Of a stretch of 64,000 nt of DNA, positions 17,984 through 26,820 are shown piece after piece. The notes beneath the pieces are model-generated. The model was not told the origin of the DNA and ran no database searches. It was given only the letters and a program-made list of their open reading frames with translations. The number at the start of each line of letters is the position of its first letter. The first letter of the stretch is position 1. The stretch covers positions 62,001 through 126,000 of the forward strand of contig NZ_BOSH01000015.1 in the NCBI RefSeq assembly GCF_018403245.1, in the 5' to 3' direction. This DNA comes from Paenibacillus sp. J2TS4 (lineage in GTDB: Bacteria > Bacillota > Bacilli > Paenibacillales > NBRC-103111). Both the position numbers and the translations under genes were made by a program.

Positions 17984-18553
17984 TTGAAGAAACTATTTGC
18001 CGGTATAGTCATAGGCTGCTCCTTAACGTTGTCGACGACTGTTTTTGCCCAGATGGTTAAAGAGTACAAACTGGTTGAAGCCACTTATCCCGTCCTGATG
18101 AACGGAGCCAATTACAGCAATGAAGAATGGCCGATTCTGAATTACGATGGGACGACTTACATTCTTTTGAAGGAGTTGGCGGAGGGCCTTCAAGCAAAGG
18201 TCCGTTGGAATGAAGAGCTGAAGCGGGTTGAAGTTCGGGGAGAGCAATCGAATCAAGCGTTTGTTATTCATGAAATCGATGGGGATAACGGAAGCTACAC
18301 CATTACAGGAGAAGCCAGAGTGTTTGAAGGAGTCTTTCAGTATGCGATCAGTGACGGTCATGATTACCTGTTGACGGATCACCTTCAGTTGGAGGCCGGA
18401 GCCCCCGAGTGGGCCCCATTTACGATAGAGATAGCGCTGCCCCAGAGCAAGCTTCCGGGGAATGGCACCCTGATGCTGGAAATCTACGAGGAGAGCGCCA
18501 AGGACGACTCCCGGATGAACGAACTGTTCGTTCCGCTGCAGAGCTTCCGGTGA
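17984..18553 (+). CDS. Secreted protein with copper-amine-oxidase stalk and Gmad2-like domain
   Basis: Exported 189-aa protein (TTG start behind GGTGG, signal peptide ending near FAQMV). Residues about 40-95 resemble the copper amine oxidase N-terminal repeat (YDGTTYILLKELAEGLQAKV). The C-terminal half fits a Gmad2 immunoglobulin-like domain of spore germination proteins: GEARVFEGVFQYAISDG, APEWAPF, then EIYEESAKDDSRMN. Neither domain is catalytic, so it is probably an envelope or spore-surface binding protein. A hairpin at 18713-18745 may terminate it. Confidence 0.82.
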   Translation: MKKLFAGIVIGCSLTLSTTVFAQMVKEYKLVEATYPVLMNGANYSNEEWPILNYDGTTYILLKELAEGLQAKVRWNEELKRVEVRGEQSNQAFVIHEIDGDNGSYTITGEARVFEGVFQYAISDGHDYLLTDHLQLEAGAPEWAPFTIEIALPQSKLPGNGTLMLEIYEESAKDDSRMNELFVPLQSFR

Positions 18554-19181
18554 GCGGAAAACATCGAAGGGATGGAAACGAAATAACCTCTTCATATAGA
18601 TTATACTCACCTTCTCATGAATCGCTTAGCTGCAGTAGGCAGCATTAGTTGATGATTACATTCGTCAGCGATAGAAAAGTTATGGAAAAGTTCGCTATTG
18701 GTTTTCGACAACGGTTGCTTTATCGGAGCTAACCGATAAGCAACCGCCCGTATCTTTTATGAGGCCGAACGAACAATTTTGATTAGTTTGTAGCCTTAAT
18801 TAGTCACCTTTCGCAAAGGTGAAGATCAACTTGAAACCTTGCAATGACTGGAAAGATCAGGTCTCTTATTTTTTCGCTGGAGAAGGATAAAGGGTAGTGT
18901 CTAACTGTATTTTATGTAGGTAAATTGAAGCAAAAGGAGCGAATGGACTAGACTAGATGGAAAAACTACATTTAAAATGGAGTTTTTTTGCAGATATCCC
19001 TCTTTTGGCCCAAAACAGATGGAGGTTTTCCACTTAGATTTCGTTTTTGACCTCAAACGGAGCAAACTAGCTGCATGAAATCCATTTAGATCCCGCATGT
19101 TGCGATGGACACTGTTAGTTTACAATGTGCCCGCTGCCTTCAAAAAACGTCAGGGGATGGATTTGATCAATTAACCCGCTC
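18554..19181. other. 628-bp intergenic region with hairpins, no gene seen
   Basis: Holds a long inverted repeat at 18713-18745 (GGTTGCTTTATCGG against CCGATAAGCAACC, one bulged T, 6-nt loop), and a second hairpin CACCTTT/AAAGGTG at 18805-18821. The stretch 18940-19080 is AT-rich with repeated ATGGAG and GGTTTTCC words, like decayed intergenic repeat sequence. The open frame at 18901-19098 minus has no ribosome site and is not called. Confidence 0.5.
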
Positions 19182-19925
19182 TTATTCCAAGGATGTCCTG
19201 TAATATTCCAGATTACAGCCCATCCCACGATAGATCCCTTGGGTTTTCAGCTCGTCACTACCTACAACTGAATAAGTTACTTCAAACGGACGTTTTAGTT
19301 TAATAAAATAATCACCAGTCGGCAGGACTTCACCATCCATTCCTTTTCGATCCCATGGTATCTCAAAGCGATATCCGTATTGGCTGGGAACTAACCCCTC
19401 AAAAGTTGACAGAGGCTGGCTGTAGACCAGAGTGTCCATTTCTCCCGTATCGGCTTTTGTACTGTATACTTCAAAAACCAGGTCAACGGGACTCATCAGG
19501 ATATCTTCATCCATGAAATTGTACAGGTAGAATGAAAATTTATATGGATTTGTGGGGGTAAAGCTACCCGGAACAATATAAAACGGGTACCCCTCACAGC
19601 GCTGAAACTCCCTTCGTTCCAACTTCCATTGGAGCGAAGGCTCTTGATAAATACCGATTTTATGCAATCCATCCGTGCTTTCCGACGGATACTGATAGTT
19701 TACAGTAGCACCCATCGCCTCAGAAAATGTGCGAAGAGGAATATAGGCTTTATTGTTGTAGTTAATCATTTCATTTCCGTCGACACTTATCTCCTGATCG
19801 CCATTGTGAATTGTTACTTTACTGGGAAACAACGTGGCCTGGATCGTATCCGAGGACACCGCAGCGGTAGCGACCATCAATACAATGCCGCACAGCAGCC
19901 CGGTTAAAAGCTTCTTCACGCGCAA
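19182..19925 (-). CDS. Secreted protein with copper-amine-oxidase stalk and BsuPI-like domain
   Basis: Exported protein of about 247 aa with a signal peptide (KKLLTGLLCGIVLMVATAAV). Start is TTG 19925 (GGAAGG 6 nt upstream); GTG 19931 or 19919 are alternatives. Residues about 30-95 are a copper amine oxidase N-terminal repeat (AYIPLRTFSEAMGATVNY). The second half resembles the BsuPI proteinase-inhibitor domain: LYNFMDEDILMSPVDLVFEVYS, a WDRKG segment and LPTGDYFIKLK. Similar build to the protein at 17984 suggests a pair with related envelope roles. Confidence 0.82.
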   Translation of the reverse strand: MRVKKLLTGLLCGIVLMVATAAVSSDTIQATLFPSKVTIHNGDQEISVDGNEMINYNNKAYIPLRTFSEAMGATVNYQYPSESTDGLHKIGIYQEPSLQWKLERREFQRCEGYPFYIVPGSFTPTNPYKFSFYLYNFMDEDILMSPVDLVFEVYSTKADTGEMDTLVYSQPLSTFEGLVPSQYGYRFEIPWDRKGMDGEVLPTGDYFIKLKRPFEVTYSVVGSDELKTQGIYRGMGCNLEYYRTSLE

Positions 19926-20260
19926 ACACACCCTTCCTTATTTGTAGATTTATACTCTTCTACCAATAATTTGGTTTCGATTGGATTGGAAATCTATTTC
20001 CAAATGAAGGCCGCGTCGAAAAAAAAACTGCCGACAAAAGTAATTTTGTCGACAGTCTAGTTGGCTCCGTAATGGACCCGAATCTCGTCCCGCATCAGGC
20101 TGCTGAGTTGCTTATCCCCCGGTGTTGCATAATCCCGCATTGCATCTCCAGCATTGCATCTCCAGCATTGCGGTATCTACCCTACATTACTACGCGTTGC
20201 ATTTTGGCTATTGCCTTTCCCGCGTCGGATGACTGGCCCTCTCATCCTGCTCATGCTCGA
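19926..20260. other. Intergenic region with terminator and short tandem repeat
   Basis: Contains the terminator at 20019-20056 and a 14-bp tandem repeat GCATTGCATCTCCA (20137-20150, 20151-20164, then a partial third copy). No gene seen. Confidence 0.6.
20019..20056 (-). terminator. Terminator downstream of the small membrane protein gene
   Basis: A 13-bp stem (20027-20039 with 20044-20056, one G-T pair, loop GTAA) followed on the minus strand by nine T residues. Confidence 0.88.
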
Positions 20261-20563
20261 TCACATAGCCCGTCTGATCTTGGAGATATTGTATAACGAG
20301 ATTAGAATCGCGATGATACGAGGAACATAACCTACGATGGGAATGAAGCTAAGGATCGCCATAATAATATTGAGCCCCGTAGAAAACACGGTATCGTTCT
20401 TCAGAAATAAAGAAAAGATGAAGCTGATAATCACTAACGGGATTACCCAGCCCGATGACCATAGATAAAGAAACGGAACCAGGGCCAGTACAAACCCGAT
20501 GATGATGGCGACCTCCAGGATTAACTGAATCGCGCCCAGTAAACGCGCGGTATCTCTGCTCAT
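20261..20563 (-). CDS. Small integral membrane protein, 100 aa
   Basis: Start ATG 20563 follows GCGAGGAGG. Three hydrophobic segments (about residues 10-32, 36-55, 64-92) and a basic C-terminus (SKIRRAM). No named family recognised with confidence. It ends upstream of a strong terminator and appears monocistronic. Confidence 0.7.
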   Translation of the reverse strand: MSRDTARLLGAIQLILEVAIIIGFVLALVPFLYLWSSGWVIPLVIISFIFSLFLKNDTVFSTGLNIIMAILSFIPIVGYVPRIIAILISLYNISKIRRAM

Positions 20564-20738
20564 TGTTATTGCCTCCTCGCAGCTTGTTTATAAATTTATT
20601 ATATTTTACGTAACTGCGAGCCATACGTTTCAAGGCATATTCCACGAAACCAAACTTCTTTTTACTTCCAGCTAGAGGGGGTAGCTTACCACAAGAATAG
20701 CTTTCTACATAGAAATATATTGAGGCTTGCCGTGAAAG

Positions 20739-22187
20739 CTACATACTTATCGATTTCCATTTGCCGCTTTTGTAACGGCGATAAATGAGGAACGAGCGGA
20801 TGATTTGATCTGCTGCAATTCCCAGCCACGCCCCCAGAATCCCCCATTCGAACCACAGAACAAAAATCAAGCTAAGAATGACCCGAAATCCCCAGACTCC
20901 GATAAAAGTAGAATAAAGCGGGAACTTCGTATCGCCGGCTCCCCGGAGGGCACCTGCCAAAATAAACTGGGTCGCTTGGGATACCTGAACGAACCCGACC
21001 ACTCTAAGTGCTATGCTGCCTTGTCTAATAATCTCCGGGTCATTCGTATACGGCATCATAATATAAGGGGCAAACAGAATAAACCCGACGCCCAACGAAG
21101 CCGCTACAATGACACCCAGCTTGCGAATCTCCCAGCCGAATTTCTCAGCCAGCTCCGGCTTGCCGGCTCCAAGCGATTGGCCCACCATAGTCGTCGCCAC
21201 CAGGGAGAAGGCCATCCCCGGCATGAACGTCAGTCCCAGAATGCTGAAGGCAATTTGATTGGCGGCAAAGGTCAGCGTCCCTAATCCCGCAACGACCTTG
21301 CTGAAGATCAACTGGCCCCCGCGCATGGCGAATTGTTCCCCGGCCGCAGGCAGCCCGATCTTTAATATTCTGCGAATCAGCTCGGAATCGAAGCGGAAGA
21401 TCGATTTTAACGTTAGCCGGACAGTCGATTGGCCGCTGAACAGAACATACACGACCCAGGTCATAGCGGTAAAGTTGGCTATCATCGTAGAAACCGCCGC
21501 TCCTACCACCCCGAGCCGCGGGAAGCCAAACAGCCCGTAGATTAGTGGGAAGCCGATGATCACTACAAGTGCGTTAGACAGAACGTTAATTTTCATGGGA
21601 GTCTTGGTATTGCCTGCTCCCCTTAATATCGCGGAGAGGCTCATGGAGACCGTGGTAAACCCTATCGACAGAAAAATAATCTTCGCATACGCGACCCCTT
21701 CTACAAGAACCTCCGGGGAAGCTCCCATCAGAACAAGCATTTCTTCTGCGTATAGGAAACTAAACAAAATAACAATGACCGAAATAACAATGTTCAATAA
21801 AAAAGCCTGGCCAGCGGCGCGGTTGGCCTCCTCGACCTCACCGGAGCCTATCGACCGGGCGACGATGACCGTCGTTCCGACGTTCAAGGTCATGAATATG
21901 GCCAACAACAGAAAAAAAGGCTGGTTGGTCAGCCCAACCGCAGCTACGGCTTCCGCTCCTACCCGCCCTACCATTATCATGTTCAGCATTTGCACCAGGT
22001 TAAGCAGAAGCATCTCTACAAGGGACGGACCGGCTAATTGAAGAATTCGCTTCCTGACTGCTTTAGGATCATCGATATCAACTTCAGTAAACGGGTTATG
22101 CTCAGGATTTGTGCCCGGAGGGGTTTTCCGTTTATCTGATTCCGGCTTGGAACGCGCTAACTCTCCATTAATTTCATTCACCTTCAC
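20739..22187 (-). CDS. MATE-family multidrug efflux transporter
   Basis: Cation-coupled exporter of 482 aa with twelve predicted helices in two halves, each opening with the family pattern (IMVGRVGAEAVAAVGLTNQ; GLGTLTFAANQIAF). The annotated GTG start at 22187 has a weak ribosome site, and a GTG two codons later is possible; a hydrophilic Pro/Lys-rich tail of about 35 residues precedes the first helix. Substrate unknown. Confidence 0.93.
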   Translation of the reverse strand: MKVNEINGELARSKPESDKRKTPPGTNPEHNPFTEVDIDDPKAVRKRILQLAGPSLVEMLLLNLVQMLNMIMVGRVGAEAVAAVGLTNQPFFLLLAIFMTLNVGTTVIVARSIGSGEVEEANRAAGQAFLLNIVISVIVILFSFLYAEEMLVLMGASPEVLVEGVAYAKIIFLSIGFTTVSMSLSAILRGAGNTKTPMKINVLSNALVVIIGFPLIYGLFGFPRLGVVGAAVSTMIANFTAMTWVVYVLFSGQSTVRLTLKSIFRFDSELIRRILKIGLPAAGEQFAMRGGQLIFSKVVAGLGTLTFAANQIAFSILGLTFMPGMAFSLVATTMVGQSLGAGKPELAEKFGWEIRKLGVIVAASLGVGFILFAPYIMMPYTNDPEIIRQGSIALRVVGFVQVSQATQFILAGALRGAGDTKFPLYSTFIGVWGFRVILSLIFVLWFEWGILGAWLGIAADQIIRSFLIYRRYKSGKWKSISM

Positions 22188-22549
22188 TTCTGTAAATTGG
22201 CGGTTTTCCTATATTATACTAGACCGCATCTGAAAACGCATTCTGAGCCAACGGTTACCTGAACCCCAATTCCTCCAAATGTTCCATAAATTCACTCGCT
22301 TTCATAAACAATTGGCCTTTTTACGACCCGATCTCCGGTTGACCTGAAGCAATTGATAAAACCCGCCCCCCTTTATCATCATAAAAAGATAAGAACATAA
22401 GAAAAGCCGAACCCGCAGCAGGCCCGGCTTTTCTTGTAGATGAAGTTGGCATCGAGAGAGGAGATTCTCTTAATACTAACTTATGCGATTCGATTCAAAT
22501 AGATTGGATGATAGATAGAGAGAATTCGCCCTTTTTCACTTGTTTCCGT
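22188..22549. other. 362-bp intergenic region between MATE gene and DUF4129 operon end
   Basis: Contains the presumed promoter side of the MATE gene and the terminator at 22399-22435. No gene or further structure seen. Confidence 0.6.
22399..22435 (-). terminator. Terminator of the MoxR-DUF58-DUF4129 operon
   Basis: 11-bp stem AAGAAAAGCCG (22399-22409) with CGGCTTTTCTT (22425-22435); the U-rich part is within the stem. It lies about 115 bp past the DUF4129 stop. Confidence 0.6.
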
Positions 22550-23887
22550 TCATTTGATCCTTAGCCTTTGTCTGATCCGGCTGAGTGGCTCCGCTTCCGG
22601 ATCTCGCTCCCCATACCTCGCTTTCTCATAAGCCTCGACCAGTTCCTGGACGGTATTTCCTTCGGAGGCTGGCGGAGCGTCCAGCTCGCGGCCGGTTTCT
22701 TTAGGCGTGTTGGACGGCTTGAAGGAATAACCCTCTGATATTTGCTTCAGTACATAATGCCGATACAAATATCTCGCTTTCTCCCGGTTATTCGGCAGTG
22801 CCTCCCATTTGACTTCCCGCTCAGTCAGCCTCCGGAGCCAATCCTGAAGCCGATCCGCGGAGCGTCTGCGCCAATGCTTCAAGCCGCCCTCCAGATTTTC
22901 CTCCTCATCGGTATAACCCGTATTTTCGGAGGAATCCAGATTCCTCATCCCCATCCTTTCCTTTAACCACCGATTCAGCCAGCGAACCAGCATGACTGAT
23001 TTCCTGGCCAGCCAATAAAGCAGCGCGAAGAAGGCTATCAGCATAATGATAAAGAAAACAAACTTCGCCGCCTTCTCCAGCCACAAGAACAGAGCGGAGG
23101 GCTCCCCTCTATCCAGCCCGGGGGGCATGGACATGTCCGGAGGGGGCGGAGGTCCGTTATCTATCGGTTCCTCTGCCGCTTCAGACGCAAAAAGAGCATT
23201 AAGCCAAGCGACCAACTGCTCATACAGCCAAGCGATTCCATCCTTCAATTGTTTCCACAAGCTGCCCAAAGCAATGATAGCTAACAGCATAAGGAGCACA
23301 AGGCGATTGTGCCATTCGATGCCTGATCCCAGCTTCTGCTCTTCTCCCTCCTGTTGATTCTTGTTGCGGGAAAGCGCCGTCCATTGAAGATGAACCCGGT
23401 TGGACATAAATATACAGATCAGCAGAGCGGCTATTCCCAACCAAAACATAAGAGGAACGTAAGGGCTGAGCGCTTCGATTTTCAGATAAAAAATCGAGGT
23501 CACAAAATAAGCGAGCGGTCCCAGCCAGTAGAACATTTCTGGATAAATATGCACCGCCTTCCGGTTCGCCATATGGGCTCCTCTATAGAACAGGATTAAA
23601 CCGATCACCCAAGTGACCCAACCCGCCAGCCCGTTGCCGAACATCCCTACGGAGAGCAGTCCGGTTGTAAGAACAGCATATAACAACCTCCATATTCTTC
23701 TCGTCAGACGAAGGAGCACTACCGCAGTCGTCCCCAGCAGATAGAACAATGTCAGCAGAAAGAGCCATAACGGGAGCCGGCCGTCCAGCGGAAGAAATAT
23801 ACCCGGCAAAATGACAAATGGCATATATAAAATAAGTTCGACCCAACCATGCATCCAGCCGGTCAGCGAATCGATCAATTTACGCAC
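22550..23887 (-). CDS. DUF4129 domain membrane protein
   Basis: Third gene of the MoxR operon. GTG 23887 (MRKLIDSLTGW) has GGAGGGG about 10 nt upstream and overlaps the DUF58 gene by 8 bp. The 445-aa protein has about six N-terminal helices, a Pro-rich linker (GPPPPPDMSMPPG), another helix and a C-terminal cytoplasmic DUF4129-like region (YLYRHYVLKQISEGYSFK ... YEKARYGE). In related operons this domain is fused to an extracellular transglutaminase; here the transglutaminase core is absent. Confidence 0.8.
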   Translation of the reverse strand: MRKLIDSLTGWMHGWVELILYMPFVILPGIFLPLDGRLPLWLFLLTLFYLLGTTAVVLLRLTRRIWRLLYAVLTTGLLSVGMFGNGLAGWVTWVIGLILFYRGAHMANRKAVHIYPEMFYWLGPLAYFVTSIFYLKIEALSPYVPLMFWLGIAALLICIFMSNRVHLQWTALSRNKNQQEGEEQKLGSGIEWHNRLVLLMLLAIIALGSLWKQLKDGIAWLYEQLVAWLNALFASEAAEEPIDNGPPPPPDMSMPPGLDRGEPSALFLWLEKAAKFVFFIIMLIAFFALLYWLARKSVMLVRWLNRWLKERMGMRNLDSSENTGYTDEEENLEGGLKHWRRRSADRLQDWLRRLTEREVKWEALPNNREKARYLYRHYVLKQISEGYSFKPSNTPKETGRELDAPPASEGNTVQELVEAYEKARYGERDPEAEPLSRIRQRLRIK

Positions 23888-24983
23888 TGGCCTGCTTCCC
23901 CTCCTCTCCATGAGCAAGAGGAACAATCTCTACCCTATTGCCGTTGCTCTCTAGCCGGTGGATCTTCTCCTGGATCTTACCGCTCACATAGGAAGTTATC
24001 AGAAGGTACACCGTATTCTGCTGTCCACTTCGCACCTCGGCTTCCAGGAACGCGGACATTTCGCAGTTGCATTCAATGACAAGCTTCGCCATTGTCTCAT
24101 AAAGGAGTGTCATCTGCCCCTGTCCACTAAGCGGTTCAATCCGGACCGGATGCTGCGGATCGTCCACCGTATATCCGTTACAGCCAAATCCGACCTCCAT
24201 GCCTTGACGAATCCCGTCTTCGGTCAGGGTCGCCGCATACGCTATCCCCTTCTCGATCAGCTCAGGGTCAGTGACGGCATTCCACATCTCCTCGGACACT
24301 TCAAAATTGACGCAGACCATCATTCGGTGATCCGCCGTATACCCCCGGTTATGGACCTGAAGCTTGCCGGTGCGGGCCGTAGCTTTCCAGTTGACGTCCT
24401 TCATCGAATCCCCATAACGATACTCGCGAACTCCGTTGATCATAAAAGGATCCTCCATCATCCAGCGGCGAACAAGTAATTCTCCTTGCCAGCTTCGATA
24501 AGGAAGCGGAATTTCGTCCATCGGTACAGCTCTGGGATAGACAAGCAGCTCGGCCTGTAACGGCAGAGTCTTGAATACCGACTGCATTCCCAGCACATCT
24601 CCGCAAGTGATCGTAGCCGAATTAACAGAGTACGCCCCTCTCTTGAGGCAGCGGATGTGATGGCGGCGAGTGATCTGAGTGTACGGCATTAAGCTGAACA
24701 AGCTGGAATGGTTCTGAAACATCTGCCCTCCGCTTATGTTAAGGTTGAACTGCTTCTGGAATTGCAGGTTGGCATGAATCAGTGACTCCAGCTTCAGCCA
24801 AGGAACAGGAAGAAGCTTCCGGTTGGCGATCCTCTCCACCATCTGCACATCTTCTCCTTCGAAGACGGCAGATTTACTAAAGCTGCGGTGTACAGACAAG
24901 TTCTTGAGAGCCAGCCGTTTATAGATCAGACTCTGGGCCAGAACGACGATAAAGCTTACAAATAGAATCCAATGAATCCCCAT
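23880..24983 (-). CDS. DUF58 domain protein
   Basis: 367 aa from ATG 24983 (GAGAGGTGAG ribosome site). Two N-terminal helices, a beta-rich part, and the DUF58 core with REYRYGDSMKDVNWKATAR near residue 190. DUF58 proteins always accompany MoxR ATPases and resemble von Willebrand A folds; they are thought to be clients or adaptors of the ATPase. It starts 3 bp after the MoxR stop codon. Confidence 0.93.
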   Translation of the reverse strand: MGIHWILFVSFIVVLAQSLIYKRLALKNLSVHRSFSKSAVFEGEDVQMVERIANRKLLPVPWLKLESLIHANLQFQKQFNLNISGGQMFQNHSSLFSLMPYTQITRRHHIRCLKRGAYSVNSATITCGDVLGMQSVFKTLPLQAELLVYPRAVPMDEIPLPYRSWQGELLVRRWMMEDPFMINGVREYRYGDSMKDVNWKATARTGKLQVHNRGYTADHRMMVCVNFEVSEEMWNAVTDPELIEKGIAYAATLTEDGIRQGMEVGFGCNGYTVDDPQHPVRIEPLSGQGQMTLLYETMAKLVIECNCEMSAFLEAEVRSGQQNTVYLLITSYVSGKIQEKIHRLESNGNRVEIVPLAHGEEGKQASA

Positions 24984-24986
24984 AGC

Positions 24987-25958
24987 TCACCTCTCGAGCA
25001 ATTGCTCTTCGGAGGGGACTTCGATCTCACTCAATATTTTATCGATAATTTGCTCGCTCAGGTTTTCCCTGTGTCTCATTGCATTCTTCAATAATATTCG
25101 GTGGGCCAGTACGGGTTTCGCCATCGCTTTGACATCATCCGGTGTCGCATAATCCCTTCCTTGAAGGATCGCATAGACTTGAACCGCTTTCAATAACGAT
25201 TGACTGCCCCGGGGGCTGACTCCCATCGCTACCTCGCTGTGCGATCTTGTTCTCTCCACGATAGCTATCATGTAGCGGAGCATGTCATCGCTCACCGTGA
25301 CGTGAGCATACTGATCCTGCGCCTCTATGATATCCTTGGCTGCAGCGACGGGCTCCAGCCGCTCCAGCGGATTCGATTCCTTGAACCGTCTCAGGATATG
25401 CACCGCTTCTTCCGATGTCGGATAGCCCATCTGGATCTTTATGAGGAAACGGTCCAATTGTGCCTCCGGCAGTGGAAAGGTGCCTTGATTCTCTATCGGA
25501 TTCTGCGTAGCCAGAACAAGAAAAGGCCGCTCCAGCCGGCGCGTATCGCCGTCTACGGTAATTTGCCGCTCCTCCATACATTCCAGCAGGCTGGATTGTG
25601 TCCGCGGGGTGGCGCGATTGATTTCGTCCGCCAGCACGATTTGCGAGAAAATGGGGCCTTCCCTGAACTCGAAATCACCCGATTTCTGATTATAATAATT
25701 AATCCCGCTCAAGTCCGAGGGAAGCAGATCGGGGGTGAACTGAATCCGTTTAAACGAGCATCCCAATGATTTGGCCATCGCCTTCGCCAGAAGCGTTTTC
25801 CCGGTTCCCGGAACATCCTCCAGCAGAACATGACCCGAAGAAATTAAAGCGACCAACAGCAAATCGACCACGTCTTCCTTACCGACAATCACTTGATGAA
25901 CGTTATCCTTGATCCCGTCGGCTAACCTTCTTATTTGTGTGAAATCGATGGTTTCCAC
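24987..25958 (-). CDS. MoxR-family AAA+ ATPase
   Basis: Chaperone-like ATPase of 323 aa, GTG start at 25958. Walker A DVPGTGKT near residue 52, Walker B VLADEINRA near 113, sensor-1 ATQNP and an arginine-rich C-terminal lid. MoxR proteins mature or assemble partner complexes; here the partners are the downstream DUF58 and DUF4129 proteins. Confidence 0.96.
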   Translation of the reverse strand: METIDFTQIRRLADGIKDNVHQVIVGKEDVVDLLLVALISSGHVLLEDVPGTGKTLLAKAMAKSLGCSFKRIQFTPDLLPSDLSGINYYNQKSGDFEFREGPIFSQIVLADEINRATPRTQSSLLECMEERQITVDGDTRRLERPFLVLATQNPIENQGTFPLPEAQLDRFLIKIQMGYPTSEEAVHILRRFKESNPLERLEPVAAAKDIIEAQDQYAHVTVSDDMLRYMIAIVERTRSHSEVAMGVSPRGSQSLLKAVQVYAILQGRDYATPDDVKAMAKPVLAHRILLKNAMRHRENLSEQIIDKILSEIEVPSEEQLLER

Positions 25959-26252
25959 CGCCTATCCCATTAATGTTTATCCTTCCATCTAATCCTACTA
26001 TACCTTTTATCGGGAAAGTTTCCCATCTGTTTTCTTCGGGAAATGGTTGCTTTCTTTCGATATTTTGGCTTGATTCCTGGTTCCACCATGCCCGGTACGC
26101 TGAAAAAAACGAAACAAATCTTTTTTATCCCCGTATGATTATAAAGGAGAAGGCGAATATTCTACCCAGATTCCCCCGATATGTCTTCTTATTTGCGCTG
26201 ATATTATTGTTTGATCCATAGGACTGACCAAGGTGAGCAGGAGGTGACTTTC
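25959..26252. other. Divergent promoter region, MoxR operon / 26253 gene
   Basis: 294 bp separating the minus-strand MoxR operon from the plus-strand membrane-protein pair. AT-rich, presumably carrying both promoters; I see no clear palindrome or riboswitch. Confidence 0.4.
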
Positions 26253-26780
26253 TTGGATTTTTTATCTATTTTCTTTACGCCCTGGGCTTCCATCGCTATT
26301 ATTCTGACCGCTGTGGCGGTTTTCTCGCTTCTGCTAGGAAAGTACGACCGGAAAACGATCGTTTCCAGCTCTATCCGGGCATTTCTGTTCTTATATTTGG
26401 TCATCGTCTTCTATAACGGAGTCATTACATATGACAATTACGCTGTGGACCAACATATGAATGAAATACTGGATAAACAATACGAAGTCGTGCAGCAGCA
26501 GAAATCCAAATTAACCTCTTCTGATAAATACGTAGTGGCCCTCAGCCGGGAAAATGATAATGACGATCACATTAATCACATATTCGTGGGCAATTACAGC
26601 GACAAGCAGCTCGTATCAGGGGAGCTTACTCTAATGCTATACAATGAAAACGGCGATTCAATCATGAATAAAAAAATCGAGGTAACCGATTTGAAGCCCG
26701 GTGAAAAAAGAAAGCTGGATCGCATAATAACGGAAGAAAAAGCAGAAAAATACCGGTACCGCTGGGGAAAGATTAAGTAA
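26253..26780 (+). CDS. Membrane-anchored hypothetical protein, 175 aa
   Basis: TTG 26253 (MDFLSIFFTPW) is chosen because AGGAGGTGACTTTC directly precedes it; the open frame extends further without another ribosome site. Two N-terminal helices (about 8-28 and 40-62) are followed by an exported Lys/Asp/Glu-rich domain with FxxAM/Ig-like strands (SGELTLMLYNENGDSIMNKK). No family recognised. It is divergent from the MoxR operon and followed 40 bp later by another membrane-protein gene. Confidence 0.72.
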   Translation: MDFLSIFFTPWASIAIILTAVAVFSLLLGKYDRKTIVSSSIRAFLFLYLVIVFYNGVITYDNYAVDQHMNEILDKQYEVVQQQKSKLTSSDKYVVALSRENDNDDHINHIFVGNYSDKQLVSGELTLMLYNENGDSIMNKKIEVTDLKPGEKRKLDRIITEEKAEKYRYRWGKIK

Positions 26781-26820
26781 TCCGGTAATATGGGCATGCC
26801 CCGGGAAGAGGTGACAGCAA

